A stretch of 64,000 nucleotides of DNA from Polymorphum gilvum SL003B-26A1 (GTDB taxonomy: Bacteria > Pseudomonadota > Alphaproteobacteria > Rhizobiales > Stappiaceae), in contig NC_015259.1 of NCBI RefSeq assembly GCF_000192745.1, positions 2,309,001-2,373,000 of the forward strand, read 5' to 3'. A program made the position numbers and the translations under genes. Below, in pieces: positions 40,689-52,203 of this stretch. The notes below the pieces were generated by a model, which ran no database searches, had not been told where the DNA came from, and was given only the letters and a program-made list of their open reading frames with translations. How positions within the stretch are numbered: the stretch's first letter is position 1; every line of letters starts with the position of its first letter.

Positions 40689-41099
40689 ATGACCGGTGCA
40701 CCGGCAATCCGGCATCCGGTGCTGAGAGTTGCGAGGGCAGCAAGGAACCTTGCTGCCCTCGAACATTTCTACTGCGAGGCTGCGGGGCTTTCCGTTCTGT
40801 CCCGGTTTGCCGGGAATGCGGGGTACAGCGGTCTGATTGCAGGCGCCAGCCATGCCCCCTGGCACCTTGCCTTGTTCGTGCGTGACGGACTGACGGTGCC
40901 GCGCTGCACGGACCGTGAAAGCCTGCTCGTGCTGTATCTTCCTGAACGGGCCGTTTGGCGCGCCAGCGTTGACCGGATGCGGGCAAGCGGCTATCAGCCA
41001 GTGCCGTCGGAAAATCCCTACTGGGCCGAAGCGGGCATGACATTCGAGGACCCCGACGGGCACCGGCTGGTGTTCCAGAACCGCAGCTGGAACCTCTGA
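40689..41099 (+). CDS. VOC family protein
   Basis: 136-residue single-module glyoxalase/bleomycin-resistance-type protein. [31 protein letters not shown] is the first beta-alpha unit, and [18 protein letters not shown] is the final strand, where the typical DPDG-x-x-x-x-F motif is present. Metal ligands and substrate are not determined. Starts just after the ppiB stop. The G+C level is slightly lower than its neighbours. Confidence 0.75.
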   Translation: MTGAPAIRHPVLRVARAARNLAALEHFYCEAAGLSVLSRFAGNAGYSGLIAGASHAPWHLALFVRDGLTVPRCTDRESLLVLYLPERAVWRASVDRMRASGYQPVPSENPYWAEAGMTFEDPDGHRLVFQNRSWNL

Positions 41100-41151
41100 C
41101 CGTCACGCCGCATCCCCTGGACAGGCATTCGTATCCCAGGATCCCGCACCC

Positions 41152-42249
41152 ATGCGCGTTGACGTTTTCGACTTCGATCTGCCGCCCGAGCGGATCGCGC
41201 TGCGCCCGGCGCGGCCGCGCGATGCCGCGCGTCTGCTGGTCGTGCGACCCGGCCAGAGCCCTGAACTCGCCGACTGCGGCGTGCGCGACCTAGCCCGCGA
41301 ACTGGAGCCCGGTGACGCGCTGGTGTTCAACGACACGCGCGTGATCCCGGCCCAGTTGGAGGGCACGCGCACGCGCGGCGAGGCGGTCGCCGGGATCGGC
41401 GCGACGCTGCATCTGCGCGCCGGCGCCGACCGCTGGTGGGCCTTCGTGCGGCCGGCCAAGAAGCTTGCCGTCGGCGACCGGGTACGCTTCGGCGGCGAGG
41501 GCAGGGCGTGCCTGCTCGGCACGCTCGACGCCACCGTCGCCGACAAGCGCGACAGCGGCGAGGTGCTCCTGGCCTTCGACCTCGCCGGCCCCGACCTCGA
41601 CCAGGCGATCGCCGCCGTGGGCCACATTCCGCTGCCGCCCTATATCGCGGCTCGGCGCGGCGAGGACGAGCAGGATCGCTCCGACTACCAGACTATGTTC
41701 GCCGACAAGGACGGCGCCGTCGCCGCACCGACTGCCGGCCTGCATTTCACGCCCGCGCTGATCGAGGCGCTGGACGCGCGCGGCATCGAGCGCCACACCG
41801 TGACGCTGCATGTCGGCGCCGGCACCTTCCTGCCGGTCAAGGCTGAGGACACCGCCGACCACCGAATGCATGCGGAATGGGGCAAGGTGAGTGCCGCGAC
41901 GGCGGCTGCGCTCAAGGCGGTGCGCGCGCGCGGCAACCGGGTCGTGGCCGTCGGCACCACGTCGCTGCGCATCCTGGAAAGCGCGGCGCAGGGCGCAGAC
42001 GGGCTGACGGCCTTTTCCGGCGAGACCTCGATCTTCATCACGCCCGGCTACCGGTTTCGCGCCGTGGATGTCCTGATGACCAATTTTCACCTGCCGCGCT
42101 CGACCCTGTTCATGCTCGTTTCCGCCTTTTCCGGCTTGCAGACGATGCGCCGCGCCTATGCCCACGCGATCGCGAGCGGCTACCGGTTCTACAGCTACGG
42201 CGACGCCTGCCTGCTGTTTCCCGCGCCGCAGCCCGACCCGGATGCCTGA
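41152..42249 (+). CDS. queA: S-adenosylmethionine:tRNA ribosyltransferase-isomerase
   Basis: Builds epoxyqueuosine on tRNA from preQ1 and SAM. 365 residues. The start [62 protein letters not shown] and [30 protein letters not shown] are the standard family blocks. It is directly upstream of tgt, which supplies its substrate tRNA, so the two form a queuosine unit. Confidence 0.96.
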   Translation: MRVDVFDFDLPPERIALRPARPRDAARLLVVRPGQSPELADCGVRDLARELEPGDALVFNDTRVIPAQLEGTRTRGEAVAGIGATLHLRAGADRWWAFVRPAKKLAVGDRVRFGGEGRACLLGTLDATVADKRDSGEVLLAFDLAGPDLDQAIAAVGHIPLPPYIAARRGEDEQDRSDYQTMFADKDGAVAAPTAGLHFTPALIEALDARGIERHTVTLHVGAGTFLPVKAEDTADHRMHAEWGKVSAATAAALKAVRARGNRVVAVGTTSLRILESAAQGADGLTAFSGETSIFITPGYRFRAVDVLMTNFHLPRSTLFMLVSAFSGLQTMRRAYAHAIASGYRFYSYGDACLLFPAPQPDPDA

Positions 42250-42250
42250 C

Positions 42251-43399
42251 ATGACCGCCAAGCCGTTCTCCTTCCGCCTGATCGCAACCGACGGCGCCGC
42301 CCGGCGCGGCGAGATCGAGACGCCGCACGGGCTGGTGCGCACACCGGCCTTCATGCCGGTCGGCACCCAGGCGACGGTCAAGGCGATGTATCCGGACCAG
42401 GTTCGCGCGCTCGGCTCCGACGTGGTGCTCGGCAACACCTATCACCTGATGCTGCGCCCGACCGCCGAGCGGGTGGCGCGGCTCGGCGGGTTGCACAGAT
42501 TCATGAACTGGCCGCACACGATCCTGACCGATTCGGGCGGCTTCCAGGTCATGTCGCTGGCCCAGCTCAGGAAGCTGGACGAGACCGGCGTCCGCTTCCA
42601 GAGCCACATCGACGGCCAGAAATACCACCTGACGCCGGAACGCTCGATCGAGATCCAGGGCCTGCTCGGCTCCGACATCCAGATGCAGCTCGATGAGTGC
42701 ATCGGCCTGCCGGCCCCGCGCGAGGAGGCGCAGCGGGCGATGGAGCTGTCGCTTCGCTGGGCCGAGCGCTCGCGGGCGCAGTTTGAGGCCATGGGCGGGC
42801 CGGCCAAGGGGCAGGGGCTCTACGGCATCGTCCAGGGCGGCGACGTGGCGGAGCTGCGCATCGCGTCGGCGCGCGCTCTGGCCGACATGCCCTTCGAGGG
42901 CTATTCGGTCGGCGGCCTGGCGGTCGGCGAGCCGCAGGACGTGATGCTGAAGATGCTTGAGATCACCACGCCGGCGATGCCGGTGGACAAGCCGCGCTAC
43001 CTGATGGGCGTGGGCACGCCGGAGGACATCCTGGAGAGCGTTACACGCGGCATCGACCAGTTCGACTGCGTGATGCCGACCCGCGCCGGGCGCCACGGCC
43101 TCGCCTATACCCGCTACGGCAAGGTCAACCTGAAGAACGCCCGCCACGCCGACGATCCGCGACCGCTCGACGAGACCTCCGACTGCCCGGCGGCGCGCGA
43201 CTACAGCCGCGCCTACCTGCATCACCTGGTCAAGGCCGGCGAGGGCCTGGCGGCCATGCTGCTGACCTGGAACAACCTCGCCTACTACCAGCATCTCATG
43301 CAGGGCATGCGCGACGCCATCGAGGCCGGGACGTTCCAGGACTTCCGCGCCGCCGTGAAGGCCGACTGGGTGCGCGGCGACATCGCCCCGCTCGGCTGA
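42251..43399 (+). CDS. tgt: Queuine/preQ1 tRNA-guanine transglycosylase
   Basis: Exchanges G34 for preQ1 in Asp, Asn, His and Tyr tRNAs. 382 residues. [13 protein letters not shown] carries the base-binding Asp of the family and [11 protein letters not shown] the nucleophile region. An oddity: the zinc site, normally C-x-C-x-x-C plus His, reads [19 protein letters not shown], with one Cys only. The His in YLHHL is kept. This may be a clade trait. The ATG at 42251 is used; an ATG at 42242 overlaps the queA stop. Confidence 0.95.
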   Translation: MTAKPFSFRLIATDGAARRGEIETPHGLVRTPAFMPVGTQATVKAMYPDQVRALGSDVVLGNTYHLMLRPTAERVARLGGLHRFMNWPHTILTDSGGFQVMSLAQLRKLDETGVRFQSHIDGQKYHLTPERSIEIQGLLGSDIQMQLDECIGLPAPREEAQRAMELSLRWAERSRAQFEAMGGPAKGQGLYGIVQGGDVAELRIASARALADMPFEGYSVGGLAVGEPQDVMLKMLEITTPAMPVDKPRYLMGVGTPEDILESVTRGIDQFDCVMPTRAGRHGLAYTRYGKVNLKNARHADDPRPLDETSDCPAARDYSRAYLHHLVKAGEGLAAMLLTWNNLAYYQHLMQGMRDAIEAGTFQDFRAAVKADWVRGDIAPLG

Positions 43400-43444
43400 T
43401 CGACGGGCCCGCTTCAGGCTGGATCAGCTTGCATCGGGCCGCAT

Positions 43445-43885
43445 TCAGGTCTGGAACCCCTTGTCCTTGCGCAGGATGCAGCCGGAGATGCGCCAGACGC
43501 CGTCGTCCTGGCGGGCGAAGGAGTAGAGCGCGAGCCAGGCCTCGCCGTCGGGTCCGACCACAAACACCTCCTGCACCGGCCCGTGCGGCGTCATGCGCGC
43601 GCGGCCGAAGCTGACGCTTTTCGGCCGGTAGACCGGCATGTAGCCCTGCCTGACCATGGCCATGAAGATCTCGGGCGTGTGGAACTCCCGCTGCAGGCCC
43701 GGGGTGGCCAAGGCATAGGCTCCGGCCGCGTCGTTGCGGCGGAAGGCGGCCATCTGGTCCTGGACGATGCGGCGGAACGCGGCGCCGTCGATCGTCTCGC
43801 TCTCGGCGGCGACGGCCGCCGGCATCGTCAGGGCGCCAAGCGCGCCGAACGCCACCCACACGAACACAAAGGCCGCAAACCGCAT
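43445..43885 (-). CDS. DUF4864 exported protein
   Basis: 146 residues. A signal peptide ends near AVAAES. The mature part has RRIVQDQMAAFRRNDAAGAYALATPGLQREFHTPEIFMAMVRQGYMPVYRPKS, a pattern of the DUF4864 (NTF2-like) family of small exported proteins of unknown function. GGAGAC precedes the ATG and TATACT lies about 30 bases before it. It converges on tgt. Confidence 0.8.
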   Translation of the reverse strand: MRFAAFVFVWVAFGALGALTMPAAVAAESETIDGAAFRRIVQDQMAAFRRNDAAGAYALATPGLQREFHTPEIFMAMVRQGYMPVYRPKSVSFGRARMTPHGPVQEVFVVGPDGEAWLALYSFARQDDGVWRISGCILRKDKGFQT

Positions 43886-43969
43886 GGTCCGTCTCCTTCA
43901 TTGCTGCACAGAGCAGTATACGCGCGATTCGACGGTCGGAATCGGCCGTCGACGATCACTTCTTGCCGA

Positions 43970-45286
<1,317 letters not shown>

Positions 45287-45330
45287 GAGGCTGTCCCGCT
45301 GCGAGCCGGTCGGCGCATCCGCGCGACCGG

Positions 45331-45368
45331 AAAGGAAAAGACCGGCCCGGATCGTGCCGGGACCGGCC
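45331..45368 (-). terminator. Terminator after galU
   Basis: On the minus strand GGCCGG-T-CCCGG pairs with CCGGGCCGGTC (one bulged T, one G-U pair) around the loop CACGAT, and is followed by TTTTCCTTTCC. It separates galU from the downstream sugar dehydrogenase. Confidence 0.65.
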
Positions 45369-45424
45369 TTGTCTTAGTGGCTGGACGCGCCCGGATGCAA
45401 GAGCGATCGCGGCGCGGGCAGAGC

Positions 45425-46318
45425 CTATTCGGCGGCCTTGGGCAGGCCGGTCAGGTCGCTCAGATGCGGCATCAGTTCGGCCGCAAGCTCCGGCTGTTCC
45501 AGGGCGAAGGCGATGTTCGCGCACAGGAAGCCGACCTTGGAGCCGCAGTCGTAGCTGCGCCCCTCGAACTGCACCGACGTGAAGGTCTGCGTCTGCATCA
45601 GCGTCTTCATGCTGTCGGTGAGCTGGATCTCGCCGCCGGCACCCGTTTCCTGGCGCGACAGCAGGTCGAAGATCTGCGGCTGCAGGATGTAGCGGCCGGT
45701 GATCATCAGGTTGCTCGGCGCCGTGCCGGGAGCAGGCTTCTCGACCATGCCGGTGATGGTCATCGCCCGGCTGCGCGGTCCCTCGGCCAGCTTGACGATG
45801 CCGTACTGGTGCGTCTGGTCCTCGGGCACCTCCTCGACCGCGATGACGTTGCCGCCGCGCTCCCGATAGACGTCGACCATTTGCGCGAGGCAGCCCTTCT
45901 CCGCCTTGACGATGACGTCCGGCAGCAGGATGGCGAAGGGCTCGTCGCCGATGATGTCGCGGGCGCACCAGATGGCGTGGCCAAGGCCGAGCGGCTCCTG
46001 CTGGCGGGTGAAGCTGGTCGTACCCGGATGGGGACGGATCTTGTCCAGGAGGTCGAGCGCCGCCGTCTTGGAGCGGGCGCGCAGCGTGTCCTCCAGTTCG
46101 TAGGCGATGTCGAAATGGTCCTCGATGACGTGCTTGTTGCGGCCGGTGACGAAGACGATGTGCTCGATGCCGGCCGCGCGCGCCTCGTCGACCACGTACT
46201 GGATGATCGGCCGGTCGACGATGGTCAGCATTTCCTTGGGCACGGCCTTGGTGGCCGGCAGAAAGCGCGTTCCAAGGCCTGCAACGGGCAGGACAGCCTT
46301 GCGAATGGGTCTCATCAT
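45425..46318 (-). CDS. galU: UTP-glucose-1-phosphate uridylyltransferase
   Basis: Makes UDP-glucose for exopolysaccharide, glycolipid and, with the nearby dehydrogenase, UDP-glucuronate. 297 residues. AGLGTRFLPATKAVPKEML is the nucleotide-binding motif; TGRNKHVIEDHFD and VEKPAPGTAPSNLMITGRYIL are family blocks. The ATG at 46318 lies 9 bases after AGGAG; a TTG at 46360 would add 14 non-homologous residues. Confidence 0.95.
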   Translation of the reverse strand: MMRPIRKAVLPVAGLGTRFLPATKAVPKEMLTIVDRPIIQYVVDEARAAGIEHIVFVTGRNKHVIEDHFDIAYELEDTLRARSKTAALDLLDKIRPHPGTTSFTRQQEPLGLGHAIWCARDIIGDEPFAILLPDVIVKAEKGCLAQMVDVYRERGGNVIAVEEVPEDQTHQYGIVKLAEGPRSRAMTITGMVEKPAPGTAPSNLMITGRYILQPQIFDLLSRQETGAGGEIQLTDSMKTLMQTQTFTSVQFEGRSYDCGSKVGFLCANIAFALEQPELAAELMPHLSDLTGLPKAAE

Positions 46319-46634
46319 CAAAAATATCTCCTGAAATCGGCGCCGGGCGCCCCGGGTCAACTCCCGGAAGGAGGGGGAGTTCCGCAGGGGGCGTCAGAGG
46401 ATCCGGCCCCATCTTCATAGCGAAATTCCGGTGGAGGCGAAACCGGAGAGAGGAAGTCCGGCCGAAGGATTCCGCGACGTGGTTTATGTCGACGGGGCGA
46501 TCCTCGCCGCCGGCGGGCGATTTGCCGCGCCGCGGATGGCGAGGAATGTTGCGGTGCGGGCAAAAGGCGGGTATGCAACGGCGCGTCGTCCGCGATCGCC
46601 GGACGCGGGGTGCAGCAGGCAAGGAAGTCTCTCG
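46319..46634. other. Divergent gap between galU and kdsA
   Basis: 316 bases, GC-rich, with no convincing gene. The ribosome site for galU lies at its left edge (AGGAG near 46328) and that for kdsA at its right edge (AAGGAAG near 46621). No clear promoter boxes, repeats or RNA structure were found. Confidence 0.5.
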
Positions 46635-47474
46635 ATGGCGCAGCCCAGTTCGACGGTTCCGGTCGGGTCCGTCTTCTTCAGCAACGACGCACCGTTCAGC
46701 CTGATCGCCGGCCCGTGCCAGATGGAAAGCCGCGCCCACGCGCTGGAGATGGCCGCCGCGGTCAAGGAGATCGCCGGCTCCCTCGGCATCGGCGTGGTGT
46801 TCAAGAGTTCGTTCGACAAGGCCAACCGCACCTCGCTCAACGGCAGGCGCGGCATCGGGCTGGTCGATGCGCTGCCGGTCTTCGCCGAGATCCGCGACAC
46901 GCTCGGCCTGCCGGTGCTCACCGACGTGCATGCGGCGGAGCAATGCGCCGCGGTCGCCGAGGTGGTCGACGTGCTGCAGATCCCCGCGTTCCTGTGCCGG
47001 CAGACCGACCTCCTGGTCGCTGCGGCGCGCACCGGGCGGGTCGTCAACGTCAAGAAGGGCCAGTTCCTGGCGCCCTGGGACATGAAGAACGTGCTCGCGA
47101 AGGTGGTCGAATCGGGCAATCCGAACGTGCTGCTGACCGAGCGCGGCGTGAGCTTCGGCTACAACACGCTGGTCACCGACATGCGTGCGCTGCCGATCAT
47201 GGCGGCGACCGGCGCCCCGGTGATCTTCGACGCCACCCATTCGGTGCAGCAGCCGGGCGGGCAGGGCGCGTCCACGGGCGGCGACCGCAGCTTCGTCCCG
47301 GTGCTGGCGCGTGCCGCCGTCGCGGTCGGCGTCGCGGGCCTGTTCATCGAGACACACGACGATCCGGACAATGCCCCTTCCGACGGCCCCAACATGGTGC
47401 CGCTGAAGGACCTCGCGGGCCTGCTGCGCCAGCTCAAGGACATCGATGCGGTGATCAAGGCGGCCGGCGCCTAG
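46635..47474 (+). CDS. kdsA: 3-deoxy-8-phosphooctulonate synthase (KDO-8-P synthase)
   Basis: Condenses phosphoenolpyruvate and arabinose 5-phosphate for the KDO core of lipopolysaccharide. 279 residues. [54 protein letters not shown] and [13 protein letters not shown] are family blocks. The ATG at 46635 follows AAGGAAG and matches homologues; the frame remains open upstream to 46431 without similarity. Confidence 0.97.
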   Translation: MAQPSSTVPVGSVFFSNDAPFSLIAGPCQMESRAHALEMAAAVKEIAGSLGIGVVFKSSFDKANRTSLNGRRGIGLVDALPVFAEIRDTLGLPVLTDVHAAEQCAAVAEVVDVLQIPAFLCRQTDLLVAAARTGRVVNVKKGQFLAPWDMKNVLAKVVESGNPNVLLTERGVSFGYNTLVTDMRALPIMAATGAPVIFDATHSVQQPGGQGASTGGDRSFVPVLARAAVAVGVAGLFIETHDDPDNAPSDGPNMVPLKDLAGLLRQLKDIDAVIKAAGA

Positions 47475-47510
47475 GCCAAGCCGGCGCCGCGGTCGCGGGG
47501 ATAGCGAACC

Positions 47511-48830
47511 ATGAAGATTTCGATGATCGGAACGGGCTACGTCGGACTGGTCTCCGGCGTGTGCTTCGCCGAGTTCGGCTTCGACGTCACCTGCGTCGAC
47601 ATCGACGCGGCCAAGATCGAGCGGCTCAACCGGCTGGAGGTGCCGATCTACGAGCCGGGCCTCGACGAGGTGCTCGCCCGCAACCACGCCGCGGGCCGGC
47701 TGACCTTCACGACGGATTTCGACGCGGCGGTGGCGAGTTCCGACGTGGTCTTCATCGCGGTCGGTACGCCGTCGCGGCGCGGCGACGGCGAGGCGGACCT
47801 GACGTATGTGTTCGATGCCGCCCGGCGCATCGCGCGCGCCATGAAGCCCGGCGCGGTGGTGGTGATCAAGTCGACGGTCGTCGTCGGCACCTGCCGCAAG
47901 GTGAAGGAAATCATTGCCGCCGAGCGACCCGACGTCGACTTTTCCATTGCCTCCAACCCCGAGTTCCTGCGCGAGGGCTCGGCGATCGAGGACTTCATGC
48001 GGCCCGACCGGGTCATCGCGGGGGTCGAGGACGAGCGCGGCGAGGCGGCCCTGCGCCGGCTGTATCGGCCGCTCAACCTGCGCGAGGCGCCGCTGGTGGT
48101 CTCGTCGCTGGAAAACGCCGAGTTGACCAAATACGCGGCCAACGCCTTCCTGGCGATGAAGATCACCTTCATCAACGAGATCGCCGACCTGTGCGAGAAG
48201 GTCGGTGGCGACGTGCAGAGGGTTGCGACCGGCATCGGCCTCGACAACCGCATCGGCTCGAAGTTCCTGCATGCCGGGCCCGGCTACGGCGGGTCCTGCT
48301 TCCCCAAGGACACCACGGCGATCGCTGCCACCGCACGCAAGCTGGGCGCGCCGCTGCGCCTGATCGAAACCACCATCGAGGTCAACGAGGCGCGCAAGAA
48401 GGCGATGGCACAGCGCGTGCTCGCCGCGCTCGGGCCGCAGACGGCGGGCAGGATCGTCGCCGTGTTCGGCGTCGCCTTCAAGCCCAATACCGACGACGTG
48501 CGCGACGCGCCGTCGCTGGTCATCATTCCCGAACTGCAGAAGGCCGGCGTCACCGTCAGGGCGCACGATCCGGAAGGGCGCGCCCAGGCCGAGCCGCTCC
48601 TGCCCGGCGTGGTCTGGTGCGAGGGGCCCTACGAGGCCGCCGAGGGCGCCGACGCGGTCGCCGTGCTGACGGAATGGAACGTCTACCGGGGACTTGATCT
48701 CGGCAAGCTGAAGGAGTGCATGGCCGGCCGGATGGTGGTCGACATGCGCAACATCTATCGGCCTGAGGAGGCCGCAGCCGCGGGGCTGCGCCACATCGGC
48801 ATCGGCAAGCCGCCTGCCGGCGACGCCTGA
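47511..48830 (+). CDS. UDP-glucose 6-dehydrogenase
   Basis: Oxidises UDP-glucose to UDP-glucuronate. 439 residues: IGTGYVGLVSGVCFAEFG Rossmann start; ASNPEFLREGSAIEDFM; LTKYAANAFLAMKITFINEI; catalytic Cys in GPGYGGSCFPKDT; VFGVAFKPNTDDVRDAPS. These put it in the Ugd/RkpK group. It follows kdsA by 36 bases and precedes eno; galU lies just upstream on the other strand, so both steps to UDP-glucuronate are local. Confidence 0.94.
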   Translation: MKISMIGTGYVGLVSGVCFAEFGFDVTCVDIDAAKIERLNRLEVPIYEPGLDEVLARNHAAGRLTFTTDFDAAVASSDVVFIAVGTPSRRGDGEADLTYVFDAARRIARAMKPGAVVVIKSTVVVGTCRKVKEIIAAERPDVDFSIASNPEFLREGSAIEDFMRPDRVIAGVEDERGEAALRRLYRPLNLREAPLVVSSLENAELTKYAANAFLAMKITFINEIADLCEKVGGDVQRVATGIGLDNRIGSKFLHAGPGYGGSCFPKDTTAIAATARKLGAPLRLIETTIEVNEARKKAMAQRVLAALGPQTAGRIVAVFGVAFKPNTDDVRDAPSLVIIPELQKAGVTVRAHDPEGRAQAEPLLPGVVWCEGPYEAAEGADAVAVLTEWNVYRGLDLGKLKECMAGRMVVDMRNIYRPEEAAAAGLRHIGIGKPPAGDA

Positions 48831-48913
48831 TCCTTTCGACCCGCCGGGGCGCCTTGGGCCTCCGGACCGCCACCATGTCCCGCGCCGGAGCGCGCCGGAC
48901 CCACAGGGAGTAG

Positions 48914-50191
<1,278 letters not shown>

Positions 50192-50229
50192 CCGGCGCGG
50201 GCCGAAGCCGGCCGCTCCCGAACCGCAAG

Positions 50230-50257
50230 CCCTCCGCCGCTTCGGCGGAGGGTTTTT
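50230..50257 (+). terminator. Intrinsic terminator after eno
   Basis: Perfect 10-bp stem CCCTCCGCCG/CGGCGGAGGG with a short CTT loop followed by TTTTT. It ends the eno transcript just before the convergent frnE-like gene. Confidence 0.9.
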
Positions 50258-50269
50258 CATGACCGGCGT

Positions 50270-50938
50270 CTACGCTTCGGCCGGGCTTTCGGCGCGGGTT
50301 TCGTCGGCGTGGCGCAGGGCGGCGGCGATGGTGTCCGCCGGTTCCGCGCCGATGATGGCGAAACGCCCGTCAATGATGAAGCAGGGCACGCCGGTGACGC
50401 CCATCTCGCCGGCCTGGGCGATCTGACGCTGCATCTTGTCGAGGTCGGAGTCCGTCTCCAGCAGCTGTTCGACAAGGTCCGATTCCATGCCCGTGTCGCG
50501 CGCGACCTCGACCAGAGTCTCGGATTTCGACAGGTCGCCGCCCTCGACGAAATAGACCTGGAACAGGCGCTCGACGACCTCATTCTGGAGGTTGTCGGCG
50601 CGCGACCACAGGATCAGTCGGTGGCTGTCGAGCGTGTTGGGCGAGACGGAGATCTTCTCAAAGGCGAAGGGGATGCCTTCGTCCCGCCCAGCCTGCCGGA
50701 CCCGCTCGTAGGCAGCCTCGGCGCGCTGAGGACCGCCGAACTTCTCGTCGAGATAGGTCTTCCGATCCTTGCCTTCCTTGGGCAGGGACGGGTCGAGCTG
50801 GTAGGGATGCCAGCGCACCTCGATGGCGAGATCCGGCACGGCGCGGATCGCGGCCTCCAGCCGGCGCTTGCCGATGAAGCACCACGGACACATGACGTCG
50901 GAGATCACGTCGACGACGAGGGGGGATTTGTCGGACAT
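50270..50938 (-). CDS. DsbA-family oxidoreductase (FrnE-like)
   Basis: Thioredoxin-fold protein of 222 residues without a signal peptide. The redox motif is CPWC in SDVMCPWCFIGKRRLEAA; the cis-Pro loop is MGVTGVPCFIIDG. RWHPYQLDPSLPKEG and SPNTLDSHRLILWS are FrnE/2-hydroxychromene isomerase-like blocks. Probably a cytoplasmic thiol-disulfide protein linked to oxidative stress; the partner is unknown. The ATG at 50938 is used because the upstream extension is not family-like. Convergent with eno. Confidence 0.88.
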   Translation of the reverse strand: MSDKSPLVVDVISDVMCPWCFIGKRRLEAAIRAVPDLAIEVRWHPYQLDPSLPKEGKDRKTYLDEKFGGPQRAEAAYERVRQAGRDEGIPFAFEKISVSPNTLDSHRLILWSRADNLQNEVVERLFQVYFVEGGDLSKSETLVEVARDTGMESDLVEQLLETDSDLDKMQRQIAQAGEMGVTGVPCFIIDGRFAIIGAEPADTIAAALRHADETRAESPAEA

Positions 50939-51035
50939 CGCGCAGGCTCCGCTGGTCGGAAAGGCAACAGCCTTGACACATAGCGCGTTTGCGCCGCCGG
51001 CGCCACGCCGGGGCAACTTTGCCGGCGCGCCGGGG

Positions 51036-52199
51036 TCACAGGGCGGTGCGGCCGAGTATGGCATCGATTCGGGCCCGCAGCCTGTGGCCGGCCTGCTCGT
51101 TCTTGAACACCGCCACCGGTCCGCGTCCTTCTACGGCGCAGACCAGATCCTCCTCGCGGCTGGTCGCATCGGCGATCGACAGGATCGTGCCGGCGAGGTC
51201 GCCGGCCAGGGATGCCGCCTCGACGGCCTCCGTCGTCAGGCGCATCTCGGCGAGGTCGAGGCCGCGCGCGACGACCGCCTGCCGAGCCCGGGCGAGATAG
51301 GCGTCATAGAGCGACTGCGAAATTCCGCCGGCTGCGGCCTTGCGCAGCAGCCAGATCCGGCTTTCGGCCAGAAGCCGATCCGCGAGCCGCCGACGCTTGC
51401 CGAGTCGGATGGCGGCGGCAAGGCGGCCGGCCAGCGTTTCGCGTGTCATGGCGCCGTGGAAGACGTCGTTCGCCCCGGCCCGGAACAGGCCGGCGATGTC
51501 GTCCCAGGCATCGCAGAAGGCGAGGATCGGCAGGCGGGCGAAGCGCGGGTCGCGGAGGATGCGCTCGATCAGATAGGCAGCCTCGTCCGCCGAGGTGTCG
51601 AGGATGGCGGCGTCGAAGGCGCGCTGCGACAGGTAGGTCTCGGCCATGTCGGCAGTGAAGGCGCCGACGATCTCGACGTTGCGCCGGCGGGCGTCGTCAA
51701 GGTCAGCGAAGCGGCGGCCCAGACCGACGACGAGGAGGCCCGAGGTGCCCTGATGATGCGGCGCGCTGCCGTAGTCGGGCAGGCGGCCGAACACGATGCG
51801 GCGGATGCGCGCTTCCTCGGCGCGCAGGATGGCACGCTGCAGCGCGCACAGCATTCTGAACAGCGCGTCCGGCGGGATTGCCGCCTCGACGATGGCATGC
51901 GCCCTGGGCAGGCCTGCGAGCGGCGAATCGCCCGCGCACAGGACCACGACGGGAACTTCGCCGGCAAGGCCTGCGATGCGCGCCCCGATCCGCGCCAGGC
52001 CGGCGTCCGGCAGGTAGGCAGTCAGATCGATCACCACCGCGCAGGGCAGGGGGCCGGCGCCGGCAGCGAAGTCCTCGGCCGCCGCGTCGACCTCCTGCGG
52101 CCAGCCCGGGACGGCGGTGGGCGAGGGTACCCCGCCGGCGCGCCAGAGCGGCCCCTGCCAGAGCAGGGCGCTGTCGCCGTCGGGATCGGGCTCGCTCAC
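51036..52199 (-). CDS. Degenerate receiver/GGDEF-like protein, hypothetical
   Basis: 387 residues from a GTG at 52199. Two response-regulator-like modules can be traced: the first with CAVVIDLT near residue 55, the second at about 135-260 with FDAAILDTS (the phospho-Asp position), LPILAFC and a FRAGANDVF loop. After a helix (RLADRLLAESRIWLL) the last 110 residues resemble a diguanylate cyclase fold in which GGDEF is replaced by EGRGPVAV. This is the PleD domain order, but active-site residues look lost. The start lies 5 bases past the stop of the upstream ligase-like gene, so they are co-translated. Confidence 0.6.
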   Translation of the reverse strand: MSEPDPDGDSALLWQGPLWRAGGVPSPTAVPGWPQEVDAAAEDFAAGAGPLPCAVVIDLTAYLPDAGLARIGARIAGLAGEVPVVVLCAGDSPLAGLPRAHAIVEAAIPPDALFRMLCALQRAILRAEEARIRRIVFGRLPDYGSAPHHQGTSGLLVVGLGRRFADLDDARRRNVEIVGAFTADMAETYLSQRAFDAAILDTSADEAAYLIERILRDPRFARLPILAFCDAWDDIAGLFRAGANDVFHGAMTRETLAGRLAAAIRLGKRRRLADRLLAESRIWLLRKAAAGGISQSLYDAYLARARQAVVARGLDLAEMRLTTEAVEAASLAGDLAGTILSIADATSREEDLVCAVEGRGPVAVFKNEQAGHRLRARIDAILGRTAL

Positions 52200-52203
52200 C
52201 GCC

